A stretch of 43,307 bases of DNA from Lachnospiraceae bacterium (GTDB lineage: Bacteria > Bacillota > Clostridia > Lachnospirales > Lachnospiraceae): positions 1 through 43,307 of the forward strand of contig JAILNQ010000064.1 of assembly GCA_024691425.1 (NCBI GenBank). Direction: 5' to 3'. Made by a program: the position numbers and the translations under genes. Shown in pieces: positions 33,201 to 40,352 of the stretch. A model generated the notes under the pieces. It did no database searches. It saw only the letters and a program-made list of their open reading frames with translations, and was not told the DNA's origin. Within the stretch, counting starts at the first letter, position 1. The number at the start of each line of letters is the position of its first letter.

Positions 33201-35353
33201 TATGTTGTTACCGCTTTGTTCTTCGTTGTCAGCTGATTCGCAGCATCAAGGTATATCCAGCCGGTCTGCTTAATTCCGCCTTTCACTACCATCATATTAG
33301 GCGTCCCCGGTTGATAGACGCCATCAAGTGACAGCTCGCAGGCGGCAAGATCACCCATATCATCGATCACTGTGATGACCGTTTTCCCGGGTACTATTGA
33401 ATTTGTCGGGTAGATGGTGATCGATCCCTTACCCGTTGCAGAGTCAAAAGTCATAAAGGAACTCTTGATCGGGGGAACCTCCCATACACTTTCATCTGTG
33501 CTTGTTACGTCAAAATTATTTATGTTCCATCCCAGTTCACTTATCGAGCTTGTCGGCGTTACCGTAAATTCAAGTGTGACCTGACTGCCCCAAGCAGCAG
33601 AAACGGCTGCCTTTGCCGTTTTGATCTTAAGGGGGGCATGGACAGATACAGCAAGCGCGGCACTTTTGCCCGAACCGTCATTCGATGTCGCAGTGATCGT
33701 CACAGGAGAAGCTGTGACCTTTTTTGCCGTGATGTTTCCTGCGGCATCCACAGCTACGGCTGAGGGATCTGAACTTGTAAATGTAACGCTGTTATCCGCA
33801 GGCTGTTGATTGAGCTGTCCTTCGTTAAACAGTAGCGAAAGCATTTTCGTCTGTCCCTTATACATCAAAAGATTGTTGATCGGACCGCCATCTCCGATGA
33901 ACTGGATTTTATTAACCTTTATCTCTTTTTCCGGTATCACGAACGAAGTATAGTCGGACGCAGCCGCAAACCAGCTATTATCAAGAAGACGGGCTGCATC
34001 AAATTTTACCCTGTAGGTTCCTGCCGCAAGACCGTTGATCTGGGCGTCAGCAGAGGCTGTCTGATATGTGTTTTCATCAGCATCTGCTCTCCCGTATATA
34101 ATATTTCCGGGGATACCTTTGGTCGAATCTATCTCAGCATATTTTTTTTCAGTCAGGAATCTGAATCCGCCGTCGGAAAGTCCAGAAGTTGCAGGCTCTA
34201 TGCTTGTCGGATCGGGTGTTCTTGGCACGAAACACGTAACACAGTTTTCTGATATCAATACGGGATCATCATAATCTTCGTTCTCGTTCAGTTCGGCGGC
34301 AAAAATATGCCAGATCCCTGCCGGTGCTTTATTTGAAAAAGCGCTTCCGGCAATGCTCAGCGCCTTAGTTTCTCCTTTTTTGCAAACGCCCTTGGCGATG
34401 TAGTATTTGCTTCCGGAGTAATAATCATTGCTATCACATATCACAAATACAACTGTTGCCTCAGCATCCGAAGCTCCGCCCATATCCACATAAAGATAAT
34501 TATCAGTCGGGTCATTCTTTAAATAGATCGAAAGCGCGGTCGGTTTTGATGCGAACTCATCAGTTTCCCCGTCCTCAACAGCTTCTTCTGCCGTCGTATC
34601 CGTTTCCTTCTCCTCACTCAGAATGCCAGGTGCTGCATCCTTTTCATCGTCAGGCTCTGCTGCATTCTCAGGATCATCCGTGATCAGATCTTCCTCTTCC
34701 GCTGGGATATTTTCAGCATCATTTTCCGTGACGTTCTCCGCATCTTCATCTTCCTCAGCGTTTTCCTCTGTGTTTGCATCATCATGCACGCTAGGAACAT
34801 AAAACACATTCTCGCTTACATACAGTTCGTCTTCTTCGCTTCCGGACGAATAGATCACAACGCTGAAGCTGTCCCTGAAAGCTTCCACACTGTCCACATT
34901 AATACTCAGCACATAATCTCCGGGCTCCAGTTCCTCGACCGGAAGTTCATACCCGTTTGATCGTATTTCCGAAATAGAAATCTCATCCTCATACAGGGCT
35001 TCGCTTTGATCATAAACGTCACCATCTGAGACTTCTTCCATATCCTGCTCATGCTCTGCATAAATGCAGAGTGTCGCGGGATCCGCAGCTTCTTCCGTGG
35101 CCGGGCTGTCAATTATAGCAAGTGCTTTATCATCCTCCACCTGCCAGTTAGCGTTCCATATGTTCTGAGACAGATCCGGATCAGACGAATCCTCCTCTTG
35201 CAGGACATCATCGGACAACTCCTCCTCAGCCTGCAGGTCATCCTGCTCTGCTGCGTAAGCAGGCACACCGGGCATTTCAAAAACCGATGCCGTCAGTATC
35301 GTCGCCAGCAGTATTGCCGTCATCCGTTTCATTTTGCTTTTTCTGATCTTCAT
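30275..35353 (-). CDS. Very large secreted CW-repeat surface protein
   Basis: 1692 residues from ATG 35351-35353, which has GGAGGG 6 bases upstream; an earlier ATG at 35371 lacks one. A signal peptide ends near VPAYA. Then come an acidic Asp/Glu-rich region (about 195-270), a Big2-type Ig-like domain (about 475-575), and over 900 residues of aromatic, Gly-rich modules of the cell-wall-binding repeat type (GGRRYFFD, GWKTVGGKKYYF and similar). Three longer units open with a GWIY motif (near residues 698, 834 and 1177). DLNNDSKVGDHDY near residue 893 looks like a calcium loop of the dockerin/EF-hand kind. There is no LPxTG signal or C-terminal helix, so attachment is probably non-covalent through the repeats. 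Adhesion or carbohydrate binding is the likely role. Confidence 0.85.
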   Translation of the reverse strand: MKIRKSKMKRMTAILLATILTASVFEMPGVPAYAAEQDDLQAEEELSDDVLQEEDSSDPDLSQNIWNANWQVEDDKALAIIDSPATEEAADPATLCIYAEHEQDMEEVSDGDVYDQSEALYEDEISISEIRSNGYELPVEELEPGDYVLSINVDSVEAFRDSFSVVIYSSGSEEDELYVSENVFYVPSVHDDANTEENAEEDEDAENVTENDAENIPAEEEDLITDDPENAAEPDDEKDAAPGILSEEKETDTTAEEAVEDGETDEFASKPTALSIYLKNDPTDNYLYVDMGGASDAEATVVFVICDSNDYYSGSKYYIAKGVCKKGETKALSIAGSAFSNKAPAGIWHIFAAELNENEDYDDPVLISENCVTCFVPRTPDPTSIEPATSGLSDGGFRFLTEKKYAEIDSTKGIPGNIIYGRADADENTYQTASADAQINGLAAGTYRVKFDAARLLDNSWFAAASDYTSFVIPEKEIKVNKIQFIGDGGPINNLLMYKGQTKMLSLLFNEGQLNQQPADNSVTFTSSDPSAVAVDAAGNITAKKVTASPVTITATSNDGSGKSAALAVSVHAPLKIKTAKAAVSAAWGSQVTLEFTVTPTSSISELGWNINNFDVTSTDESVWEVPPIKSSFMTFDSATGKGSITIYPTNSIVPGKTVITVIDDMGDLAACELSLDGVYQPGTPNMMVVKGGIKQTGWIYLDAANQLTTKNKAVTTYYIDPVSGKPAKQNGILKIGKELFAFHGYKLYTDVVNVAIDNFHGKAVYFGEGGKLKTGWQNDRYYDPETGIMTVSSFVPYSGGTAWVGENGQRVESGFKTIDSIMYYFEKGKIKTGWIYVDASNMPVAKAKASKWYYADPNNGFVLRSNAVCTIGNKKYYVFTDGHIHNQPGLIDLNNDSKVGDHDYIAGNDGSILINKLYTHADGRKYYLGEDGHPRTGMFIYGGKVVNTDETGAWIDTCNDKMFICDLRNNGSVKAYGISVNGNMQFYSDASHTVLLKNAWIRTKNYNNRNMADYCYLDKNGKMVRGFQNIDGRRYFFDESTGFLEVGEREGSGAFKSGTLLVDIKGKKYLLNNKLETFGDQFPGRIFYNQAGIQTVGTKKYFIDANGACQSGWKTVGGKKYYFIPNAWEMTTEDVPLNGKRYSIEKSDGSLSPEGPRVEFGKFVGYIQKDGTYKIGWIYLYQKDGKWELARNAATAEKVYYTGAGGFTIEYSSSMECLYLIGGRYYAINSDNSMAKGWKQLKNPAVVDYDNRRLLGTYTGSFLFYFDPETCAAVTGLKSLYSYPQFKNGELILNSDNSFRVANSEQPVKMIFAEGQYPGYPAGALLLNGNFSVSGTIYSIGKDGKILSGTGFVDLERTQYRYADGTIASGRTKIGNTFYYFDPVDGTVQKDCLRLSGKKWYRYDSIGKQVQNPDFATVPGDPKVTAVYASDGSISSFKYVSNDKKAQNVGFIVGSETLIIGKNGLPSTGLVSHTSGSYYYEADGKPYFTGGKNALIKIGKKYYLCNDGKMCSGENEIEGIDGSLSGSEIENTKLLWDLHTYATPETFNCYTGEDGSVISGGLVSGVHTGTFGTRVDNPEKVLFYKYGGKWYVPGQNGFGEKNVTLMAEPDMEYVNVCIRWKQGGVLQGVYGMDGKPLNGLFSYLVGSSRLIVFFKNGVPQTGKQTIDLSGILKFGMEFDNDCGLGYTSLAM

Positions 35354-35463
35354 CCTGATCCCTCCACACATATAAACGCAGTTTTTTTACACAATCGATC
35401 TGCAGTATTCCTTAGCAGCACTGCCAATGTCATACAAAAATTTTCTTTTGATCGTAATATTGA

Positions 35464-35498
35464 CAAAGAGAACAGAATTACAAATCCTGCTCTCTTTG
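35464..35498 (-). terminator. Long hairpin after reverse rubrerythrin (probable terminator)
   Basis: On the minus-strand RNA the arms at 35483-35498 and 35464-35479 pair over 16 positions around a UGU loop: 14 Watson-Crick and two G-U pairs. On the plus strand the same two positions are A-C mismatches, so the structure is meant for the minus transcript. It starts about 48 bases after the rubrerythrin stop. The following U-tract is poor (GTCAATATT). The remaining 35354-35546 sequence shows no clear promoter for the surface protein gene. Confidence 0.5.
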
Positions 35499-35546
35499 AA
35501 TTCACTTAAAGTCTGTAACAAATGCGATAAAATCGCGGTTTACTCA

Positions 35547-36086
35547 TTATCCAAAGTAACGATCGTACAGACCCTTGAATGCCTTGCCGTGTCTTGCCTC
35601 ATCTCTTGCCATCTCATGAACCGTATCATGAATAGCATCGAGGTTTGCAGCCTTAGCACGCTTTGCAAGGTCTGTCTTGCCTGCCGTAGCGCCGTTCTCT
35701 GCCTCTATACGCATTTCAAGGTTTCTCTTCGTGGAATCGGTAACGACTTCACCGAGAAGCTCTGCAAACTTTGCAGCATGTTCTGCTTCCTCATAAGCTG
35801 CCTTCTCATAGTACATTCCGACTTCAGGATATCCTTCCCTGAAAGCAACCCTTGCCATTGCAAGATACATTCCGACTTCTGAGCATTCTCCGTTGAAGTT
35901 CGCACGAAGATCTGCAATGATGTCATCTGAAACACCCTTTGCAACTCCGGCAACATGCTCTGCTGCCCATGTCATCTCGCCTTCCTGCTTCGTGAACTTT
36001 GATGCCGGTGCTTTACACTGAGGACATGCCTCCGGAGGCTCCGGACCTTCATGTACATAACCGCATACCTGACAAACCCATTTCAT
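35547..36086 (-). CDS. Reverse rubrerythrin
   Basis: 179 residues. It detoxifies peroxide and oxygen in anaerobes, using electrons that reach its rubredoxin centre. The rubredoxin domain is N-terminal ([10 protein letters not shown] and CPQCKAP, four iron ligands), the reverse of classical rubrerythrin. A diiron four-helix domain follows with Glu/His ligands in [25 protein letters not shown] and [11 protein letters not shown]. The ATG at 36084-36086 has GGAG with 8-base spacing; the ATG at 36092 is too close to it. It lies 18 bases downstream of a DtxR-type metal regulator, so peroxide defence and metal sensing are probably co-expressed. Confidence 0.95.
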   Translation of the reverse strand: MKWVCQVCGYVHEGPEPPEACPQCKAPASKFTKQEGEMTWAAEHVAGVAKGVSDDIIADLRANFNGECSEVGMYLAMARVAFREGYPEVGMYYEKAAYEEAEHAAKFAELLGEVVTDSTKRNLEMRIEAENGATAGKTDLAKRAKAANLDAIHDTVHEMARDEARHGKAFKGLYDRYFG

Positions 36087-36104
36087 AGCCATTTCTCCTT
36101 TTCT

Positions 36105-36479
36105 TTATTGATTGTTTTTCATAAAGTTCTTGATGCCCCTGAAAGTCGAAGGGCTGATAATATGCTCTATCCGGCACGCATCCGTCTCCGCGACTTTTGC
36201 CGAAACACCTGCTGCTTTCATGAGAAACGCAGTCAGTGTTTTGTGCCGGTCATAGATCTCAACTGCTTTCTTCTGACCTTTTTCGGTAAGGTTTATCTCT
36301 TTGGTGACCTCATCCATCGTGATATAGTCCTCCTCACGGAGGATGCTCATAGCACGGCTTACACTGGGTCTGGAAAATCCCAGTTCCCTGGCAACGTCAA
36401 TGGAATAGACCGTACCGCTCCTTTTCTTGAGAATGTATATAGTTTCGAGATAATCTTCTCCGGATTCAAGCATTGCCAT
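36105..36479 (-). CDS. DtxR/MntR-family metal-dependent regulator
   Basis: 124 residues from the ATG at 36477-36479, six bases after GAGGTG. The winged helix is at about 8-65 (SIDVARELGFSRPSVSRAMSILREEDYI) and a short dimer and metal domain follows. There is no SH3 domain, as in MntR. Likely metal ligands are Asp9 and Glu12 (MntR-like EDYLETIY), His79, Cys102, Glu105 and His106 (ACRIEHIIS). Cys at this place is the DtxR/IdeR iron-sensor choice, while Asp9/Glu12 are MntR-like. Whether it senses Fe or Mn is therefore open. It is cotranscribed with reverse rubrerythrin and may control it. Confidence 0.92.
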   Translation of the reverse strand: MAMLESGEDYLETIYILKKRSGTVYSIDVARELGFSRPSVSRAMSILREEDYITMDEVTKEINLTEKGQKKAVEIYDRHKTLTAFLMKAAGVSAKVAETDACRIEHIISPSTFRGIKNFMKNNQ

Positions 36480-36596
36480 AAACAGCACCTCTCTGAATAT
36501 CTGCCTTACTTATAAAACTCTAACACCTGACAGGATTTATTACAACTCATTTCGGCAAAAATCATAGCATAATCTTTCTGCCCTTACATCAGAAGA

Positions 36597-36629
36597 CGCA
36601 AAAAATCCCGGACGTTTCCGCCGGGATTT
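36597..36629 (-). terminator. Rho-independent terminator of the motility-associated unit
   Basis: On the minus strand AAATCCCGG (36621-36629) and CCGGGATTT (36603-36611) form a 9-bp stem with a 9-base loop, followed directly by a run of T (36598-36602). It lies about 42 bases after the stop codon of the FliD-like gene. Upstream of it (36630-36670) nothing else is seen. Confidence 0.88.
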
Positions 36630-36670
36630 AATGCAGGTAAAGAACAGGAACTTCATTGAATATCAATGAT

Positions 36671-37378
36671 TTATATTAACTGGTTGTACACACTTGCCAA
36701 TGCACTTGATACTGATGCGTCGCTTCCGTAAAAGCTTGAGCCCATATCTGCGTCGCTCTTTATGCTGTTTGCTTTGTCTGCAATCTGAGAGCCGTATGTA
36801 GCATTTCCGCTGAACAGGGATTTTACGGTTGCAAAATCAGCTTTATTGAGCGCTTCTTCATCCACGCTCATCTTCCCGTCGGTTCCGACCGTGATTCCGA
36901 TCTTGCCAAGAACCTTCGAGAATGTGTCCGTCATACCGGTCATGAATTTCACATCCTGGGCAACTTCCTTGGAGCTTACCTTAGATGCCTGATCGATGAC
37001 GCTGTTGTAGTTTGCTGCGAAATCTTTTACGGCATTACCTATCTTCGTCATGTCAGCTTTGCCGTCTTTCTTTTCCCAGAGTTCCTTATTGTTGAGAGAC
37101 TCTGCGGATGTTTTCAGCTTGTCCGCATCCTTCTTCAGCTGGTTAAGACCTGTCGTATCAACTTCATCTGCTGCTTTTTTCTTAGTCTTACTTGCAGCAG
37201 TCGAGGTCTTTGCCGCCTGATCTGAAACACTCTTGCCTTCTGAATAGTAAGCCTTTACAAGCTTGCCATAGCTTCCGTTCTTGATCGCCGCATAATCGGC
37301 AAAGTTGAACGATCCGGCCGAATTGTTCGCATTCAGGCTGCTGAACAATGCAGAAACATTGGAATTATCAGCTTTCAT
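36671..37378 (-). CDS. Motility-associated protein with FliD-like C-terminal region
   Basis: 235 residues, hydrophilic, no signal peptide, no Cys. Residues 25-46 (FADYAAIKNGSYGKLVKAYY) are a conserved-looking motif, followed by a Lys/Ala/Ser-rich low-complexity stretch. Residues 114-212 resemble the C-terminal part of flagellar cap protein FliD: NAVKDFAANYNSVIDQ, then LGKIGITVGTDGKMSVDEEAL and VKSLFSG. The hydrophobic-heptad ends are like other axial flagellar proteins that are exported without a signal peptide. It is too short to be a complete FliD. It follows the 200-residue gene by 23 bases, behind a sigma-D-type promoter, and ends in a strong terminator. A role in flagella or export is inferred from similarity and promoter only. 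Confidence 0.7.
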   Translation of the reverse strand: MKADNSNVSALFSSLNANNSAGSFNFADYAAIKNGSYGKLVKAYYSEGKSVSDQAAKTSTAASKTKKKAADEVDTTGLNQLKKDADKLKTSAESLNNKELWEKKDGKADMTKIGNAVKDFAANYNSVIDQASKVSSKEVAQDVKFMTGMTDTFSKVLGKIGITVGTDGKMSVDEEALNKADFATVKSLFSGNATYGSQIADKANSIKSDADMGSSFYGSDASVSSALASVYNQLI

Positions 37379-37401
37379 TCCATTCGCCTCCTTAAAGACA
37401 C

Positions 37402-38004
37402 TTAACCCTTAGATGCGAAATACTCATCAAACATCTTGTTCGTGGCATCCAATGTATCCTTGCATATGTCAGGAAGATCTTTGCCCCATGCGGCAGTAGC
37501 TTCCTTGTAGCCCTGCTCGATGGCTTTCTGCATCTCTTTCATCTTTTCAGGATCATCGCCTGCAAGCGCGGAAGCAAAGTCGAACAGTCTCTGGGATGTC
37601 TGCTTAATGCCCCAGTATCCGTCCTCTGAAACATCCTCTTTTGCCTTGTCGATGTCAGCCTGGCTGACGTTCTTAAGGTTCTCAGGAGAGAACAGATCCG
37701 AAAGCTTCGACACTCCTGCCTGATCAGAGAACATCTTCTGAACGAGCTCGGCGAGCTGACTCCTTCTTGCAGCCTCATCTTCCTTCAGCTGCTGAACAAG
37801 AGCGGCACGGTCTTCCGCGCTCATCTTGTTGATGGAGTAAGTTGCCTTCTTTTCAGAAGCATCGCTCTTCTCGTAAACTGCTGCGGCCTCTCCGGCTGCG
37901 TTCGCATTTACTGCAGAACCTGCGTTTGAATCCTGTTTTGAAACAGCGGCACTCGTATAAGCACTGTATGCGCTGGTTACGCTGCCGACATTGATATCAC
38001 CCAT
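37402..38004 (-). CDS. Motility-associated hypothetical protein (DUF5610-like C-terminus)
   Basis: 200 residues, no signal peptide or membrane helix. The first ~50 residues are Ala/Ser-rich and probably unstructured. Residues 60-95 are a charged helix (SAEDRAALVQQLKEDEAARR). Residues 128-195 hold a motif, GYWGIKQTSQRLFDFASALAG and AWGKDLPDICKDTLDA, that resembles the DUF5610 pattern of flagellated bacteria; I hold this loosely. The ribosome site GAAGGAGGTAACC precedes the ATG ideally. It is the first gene after the sigma-D-like promoter at 38221-38248 and is separated from it by a structured leader of about 210 bases. The function is unknown. Confidence 0.75.
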   Translation of the reverse strand: MGDINVGSVTSAYSAYTSAAVSKQDSNAGSAVNANAAGEAAAVYEKSDASEKKATYSINKMSAEDRAALVQQLKEDEAARRSQLAELVQKMFSDQAGVSKLSDLFSPENLKNVSQADIDKAKEDVSEDGYWGIKQTSQRLFDFASALAGDDPEKMKEMQKAIEQGYKEATAAWGKDLPDICKDTLDATNKMFDEYFASKG

Positions 38005-38124
38005 ACTGGTTACCTCCTTCTGATTATAACATTTCCCAATGTCAGAATAAACCTTTTATCATCGCTACAGACAACAGGTTTCCGGCTAAAGCTGCTTGGG
38101 AATCATTTCAGAACAGAAAAGACA

Positions 38125-38139
38125 GTGCAGAAACTGCAC
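38125..38139 (-). promoter_or_regulatory. Third leader hairpin (GTGCAG stem)
   Basis: On the minus-strand RNA GTGCAG and CTGCAC at 38125-38139 form a perfect 6-bp stem around UUU. It lies between the ACGGA-loop hairpins and the start codon and adds to the leader structure. It is followed by no U-tract long enough for termination. Confidence 0.45.
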
Positions 38140-38151
38140 CATAAAATGCAC

Positions 38152-38192
38152 TCTCAATCCGTTGAGATAATAATTCCGAAATCCGTTTCGGA
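38152..38192 (-). promoter_or_regulatory. Paired ACGGA-loop hairpins, candidate CsrA sites
   Basis: In the minus-strand leader two hairpins follow each other. TCCGAAA-CGGA-TTTCGGA is at 38175-38192 with a 7-bp stem. TCTCAA-CGGA-TTGAGA is at 38152-38167 with a 6-bp stem. The stems differ, yet both present CGGA in the loop preceded by A, matching the ANGGA loop preferred by the translational repressor CsrA. The ribosome site near 38013-38020 supplies another AAGGA. This layout fits CsrA control as known for the flagellin gene of Bacillus subtilis. Confidence 0.55.
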
Positions 38193-38220
38193 TATAGCCA
38201 CTTATAGCTTTCTAGAACTT

Positions 38221-38248
38221 ATATCGGCTACCCGAAGGAGATAGTTTA
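38221..38248 (-). promoter_or_regulatory. Sigma-D (sigma-28) type flagellar promoter
   Basis: On the minus strand TAAA (38245-38248) is followed after 16 bases by GCCGATAT (38221-38228). Both boxes match the sigma-D consensus of Bacillus exactly, and a 14-16-base spacer is normal. The transcript would begin near 38214 and carry a leader of about 210 bases before the first gene at 38004. The promoter lies 20 bases beyond the stop of the GlsB-type gene on the same strand. Confidence 0.72.
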
Positions 38249-38268
38249 TAGCTGAATTGTATTTTTTC

Positions 38269-38511
38269 TTATTTTTTGAAAATCAGCCTGGACAGCCAGA
38301 TAAGAAGGCATGCGCCCGCAACGGAAATCAGGATCGATCCGATAGTTCCCGTAGCACCTATTCCGATAAGACCTCCGAGCCATCCGCCTACAAGGCCTCC
38401 GACAAGACCGAGGATGATGTTGACTATGACCGAATGGCTGGATTTCATGATAATTCCTGCAAGCCATCCGGAAATTCCTCCGATTATGAGCGCGATAATA
38501 AATGACATCAT
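38269..38511 (-). CDS. GlsB/YeaQ/YmgE-family small membrane protein
   Basis: 80 residues with about three membrane helices. The Gly-rich pattern GGISGWLAGIIMKSS, LGLVGGLVGGWLGGLIG and the final helix ending SRLIFKK is typical of the transglycosylase-associated family linked to envelope stress. The exact function is not established. A GGAGG site lies 7 bases before the first of two ATG codons. It sits between the small Cys protein gene and the sigma-D promoter of the motility unit. Confidence 0.9.
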   Translation of the reverse strand: MMSFIIALIIGGISGWLAGIIMKSSHSVIVNIILGLVGGLVGGWLGGLIGIGATGTIGSILISVAGACLLIWLSRLIFKK

Positions 38512-38529
38512 AGTAGTTCCTCCTGTTAT

Positions 38530-38748
38530 TCAGTAAACTTTTTCGATATCTCCGGTGATGCCGAACCTTTTCCTGAACTCCTCAAGATCATCTGCGTTCC
38601 TTATCATCATGATCTCCTCGAACGCGCCGCTTTTTAAGTCTCTGAAGCCTGCCACCTGATCGCTGTTGCACGTGCATGCCTTTATGATCGGTTTTTTGCA
38701 CGTACTGTCATATGATTCAGGAGTTTTCTTCTTTCTGAACAGCTTCAT
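38530..38748 (-). CDS. Small Cys-containing protein overlapping iscU
   Basis: 72 residues, beginning MKLFRKKKTPES and ending FGITGDIEKVY. A basic N-terminus is followed by three Cys (STCKKP and ACTC) and a helical C-terminus (NADDLEEFRKRFGI). The start lies inside the iscU 3' end, overlapping it by 32 bases in another frame, and has only a weak GAAAG-like ribosome site, so it depends on iscU translation. The Cys pattern suggests metal or Fe-S handling, and the position after iscS-iscU supports that. I do not recognise a family. A longer frame to 38805 adds only iscU-overlapping residues and is rejected. Confidence 0.65.
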   Translation of the reverse strand: MKLFRKKKTPESYDSTCKKPIIKACTCNSDQVAGFRDLKSGAFEEIMMIRNADDLEEFRKRFGITGDIEKVY

Positions 38749-39124
38749 CGTTTTCTTTCTTCTTTTCATAATCGGCAAGAGCCGACCTGATAGCCTCTTC
38801 CGCAAGAACGGAACAGTGCATCTTGTAATCAGGAAGTCCGTCGAGCGCTTCCGCCACAGCCTTGTTCGTAAGCTTCATCGCCTCGCTGACCGGCTGTCCC
38901 TTAATGAGTTCAGTCGCCATGGAGCTTGATGCTATCGCGCTCCCGCATCCGAAGGTCTCGAATTTGACATCTTTTATTATATCATCTTCTATCTTAAGAT
39001 ACATCTTCATTATATCGCCGCATTTTGCGTTGCCGACTTCTCCGACGCCGTCCGCATCTTCTATGACACCGACGTTCCTCGGATTGCGGAAATGATCCAT
39101 TACCTTATCGCTGTATAAAGCCAT
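38717..39124 (-). CDS. iscU: Iron-sulfur cluster scaffold protein
   Basis: 135 residues from ATG 39122-39124, which has GGAGG with 8-base spacing; the ATG six bases earlier is too close. The three ligand cysteines are Cys35 (NAKCGD), Cys60 (GCGSAIASSS) and Cys104 (HCSVLAEEAI). The scaffold receives sulfur from the desulfurase encoded just upstream and hands on assembled clusters. The C-terminus ends in an unusually long Lys/Glu tail that also encodes the start of the next gene. NifU-like short forms paired with NifS are common in this group. Confidence 0.95.
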   Translation of the reverse strand: MALYSDKVMDHFRNPRNVGVIEDADGVGEVGNAKCGDIMKMYLKIEDDIIKDVKFETFGCGSAIASSSMATELIKGQPVSEAMKLTNKAVAEALDGLPDYKMHCSVLAEEAIRSALADYEKKKENDEAVQKEENS

Positions 39125-39136
39125 TTTCATATCCTC

Positions 39137-40321
39137 CTATAGAATGTGTTCCTTCACGCCTGCCTCAAGATCTCTCCATATCGGAGAGAAGCTTCTGAGG
39201 TATTCAACAGTTTCCCTTACTGATTTAATGATGTATTCTATGTCTTCATCGCTGATATCTTCACCAATGGATAGTCTCAGCGACCCGTGCGCAACGTCAT
39301 GCACCCTGCCTATGGCAAGAAGCACATGGCTGGGATCAAGCGAGCCTGATGTGCAGGCGCTTCCCGAGGATGCCTGAATCCCTTTGTCGTCAAGAAGCAG
39401 AAGAAGCGACTCCCCTTCGATTCCTTCAAAGCAGAAGTTCACATTGCCCGGAAGCCTTCTCTTCTCGTCTCCGTTAACCGCGCTATGAGGAACTTCCTTG
39501 AGTCCGCTGATCAGCCTGTCTCTTCCGGCGGAAAGCTTCTTCCCGTAGCCATCGATTTTCGATACGGCTTCCTCAAGAGCTTTTGCCATAGCGCATATTC
39601 CGGGCACGTTCTCCGTTCCGGCCCTTCTCCCTCTCTCCTGGGCCCCTCCTTCTATGAGATTCCTGAGTTTTATACCTTTTTTAGCGTATAAGAACCCGAC
39701 GCCTTTCGGCCCGTGGAATTTGTGGGCTGATGCTGAAAGCATGTCGATATTGTCGTTTATGACGTTAACCGGGATATGCCCGATCGCCTGGACCGCATCC
39801 GTATGGAAGATGATCTTGTGCTTCCTGCATATTTCCCCTATTTCCTTTATCGGCTGTATCGTTCCGATCTCATTGTTCGCATACATTATCGTCACAAGGC
39901 ATGTGTCGTCCCTTATCGCGGCCTCAAGTTCTTCGGGCCGTACGAGTCCGTCTTTATGAACGTCGAGCAGGGTGACCTCAAATCCTTCTTCCTCAAGCCG
40001 TTTCAGCGTATGAAGCACTGCATGGTGCTCAAACGCGGAGGAGATTATGTGCTTCTTGCCGTTTGAAGCCCCTGTGTACGCGGCCGTCCGGATCGCCTGA
40101 TTGTCCGCCTCGCTTCCGCCAGATGTGAAAATTATCTCCCTCACATCAGCTCCTATTGCTGCGGCAACGGTTTCCCTTGCACCTTCAAGCGCTTCCTTTG
40201 CCTTCTGTCCGAATCCGTAAAGACTCGACGGGTTTCCCCATGTATCCTTCATAAGCTCCGTCATGACAGATAGCGCGGCAGAGCTCATCTTTGTCGTTGC
40301 GGCATTATCAGCATATATCAA
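39137..40321 (-). CDS. iscS: Cysteine desulfurase
   Basis: 394 residues from a TTG start (40319-40321) preceded by AAAGGAG. It releases sulfur from cysteine to build Fe-S clusters. The PLP lysine is Lys201 in SAHKFHGPKGVG, and the persulfide Cys323 lies in SGSACTSGSLDPSHVL. YADNAATTKMS opens the protein and IIFTSGGSEADNQAI is the cofactor loop. The C-terminus RLSIGEDISDEDIEYIIKS is standard. It is transcribed with iscU and the small Cys protein from the strong promoter just upstream. No iscR-type repressor gene is nearby. Confidence 0.95.
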   Translation of the reverse strand: MIYADNAATTKMSSAALSVMTELMKDTWGNPSSLYGFGQKAKEALEGARETVAAAIGADVREIIFTSGGSEADNQAIRTAAYTGASNGKKHIISSAFEHHAVLHTLKRLEEEGFEVTLLDVHKDGLVRPEELEAAIRDDTCLVTIMYANNEIGTIQPIKEIGEICRKHKIIFHTDAVQAIGHIPVNVINDNIDMLSASAHKFHGPKGVGFLYAKKGIKLRNLIEGGAQERGRRAGTENVPGICAMAKALEEAVSKIDGYGKKLSAGRDRLISGLKEVPHSAVNGDEKRRLPGNVNFCFEGIEGESLLLLLDDKGIQASSGSACTSGSLDPSHVLLAIGRVHDVAHGSLRLSIGEDISDEDIEYIIKSVRETVEYLRSFSPIWRDLEAGVKEHIL

Positions 40322-40352
40322 TTTTCTGTCTCCTTTCTTCTCAGTGACGTGA

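Noticed and set aside
38023-38028. TATAAT upstream of the gene at 38004
   Set aside because: It is too close: the transcript would start inside the ribosome site, and no -35 box is placed for it. The sigma-D promoter upstream is better.
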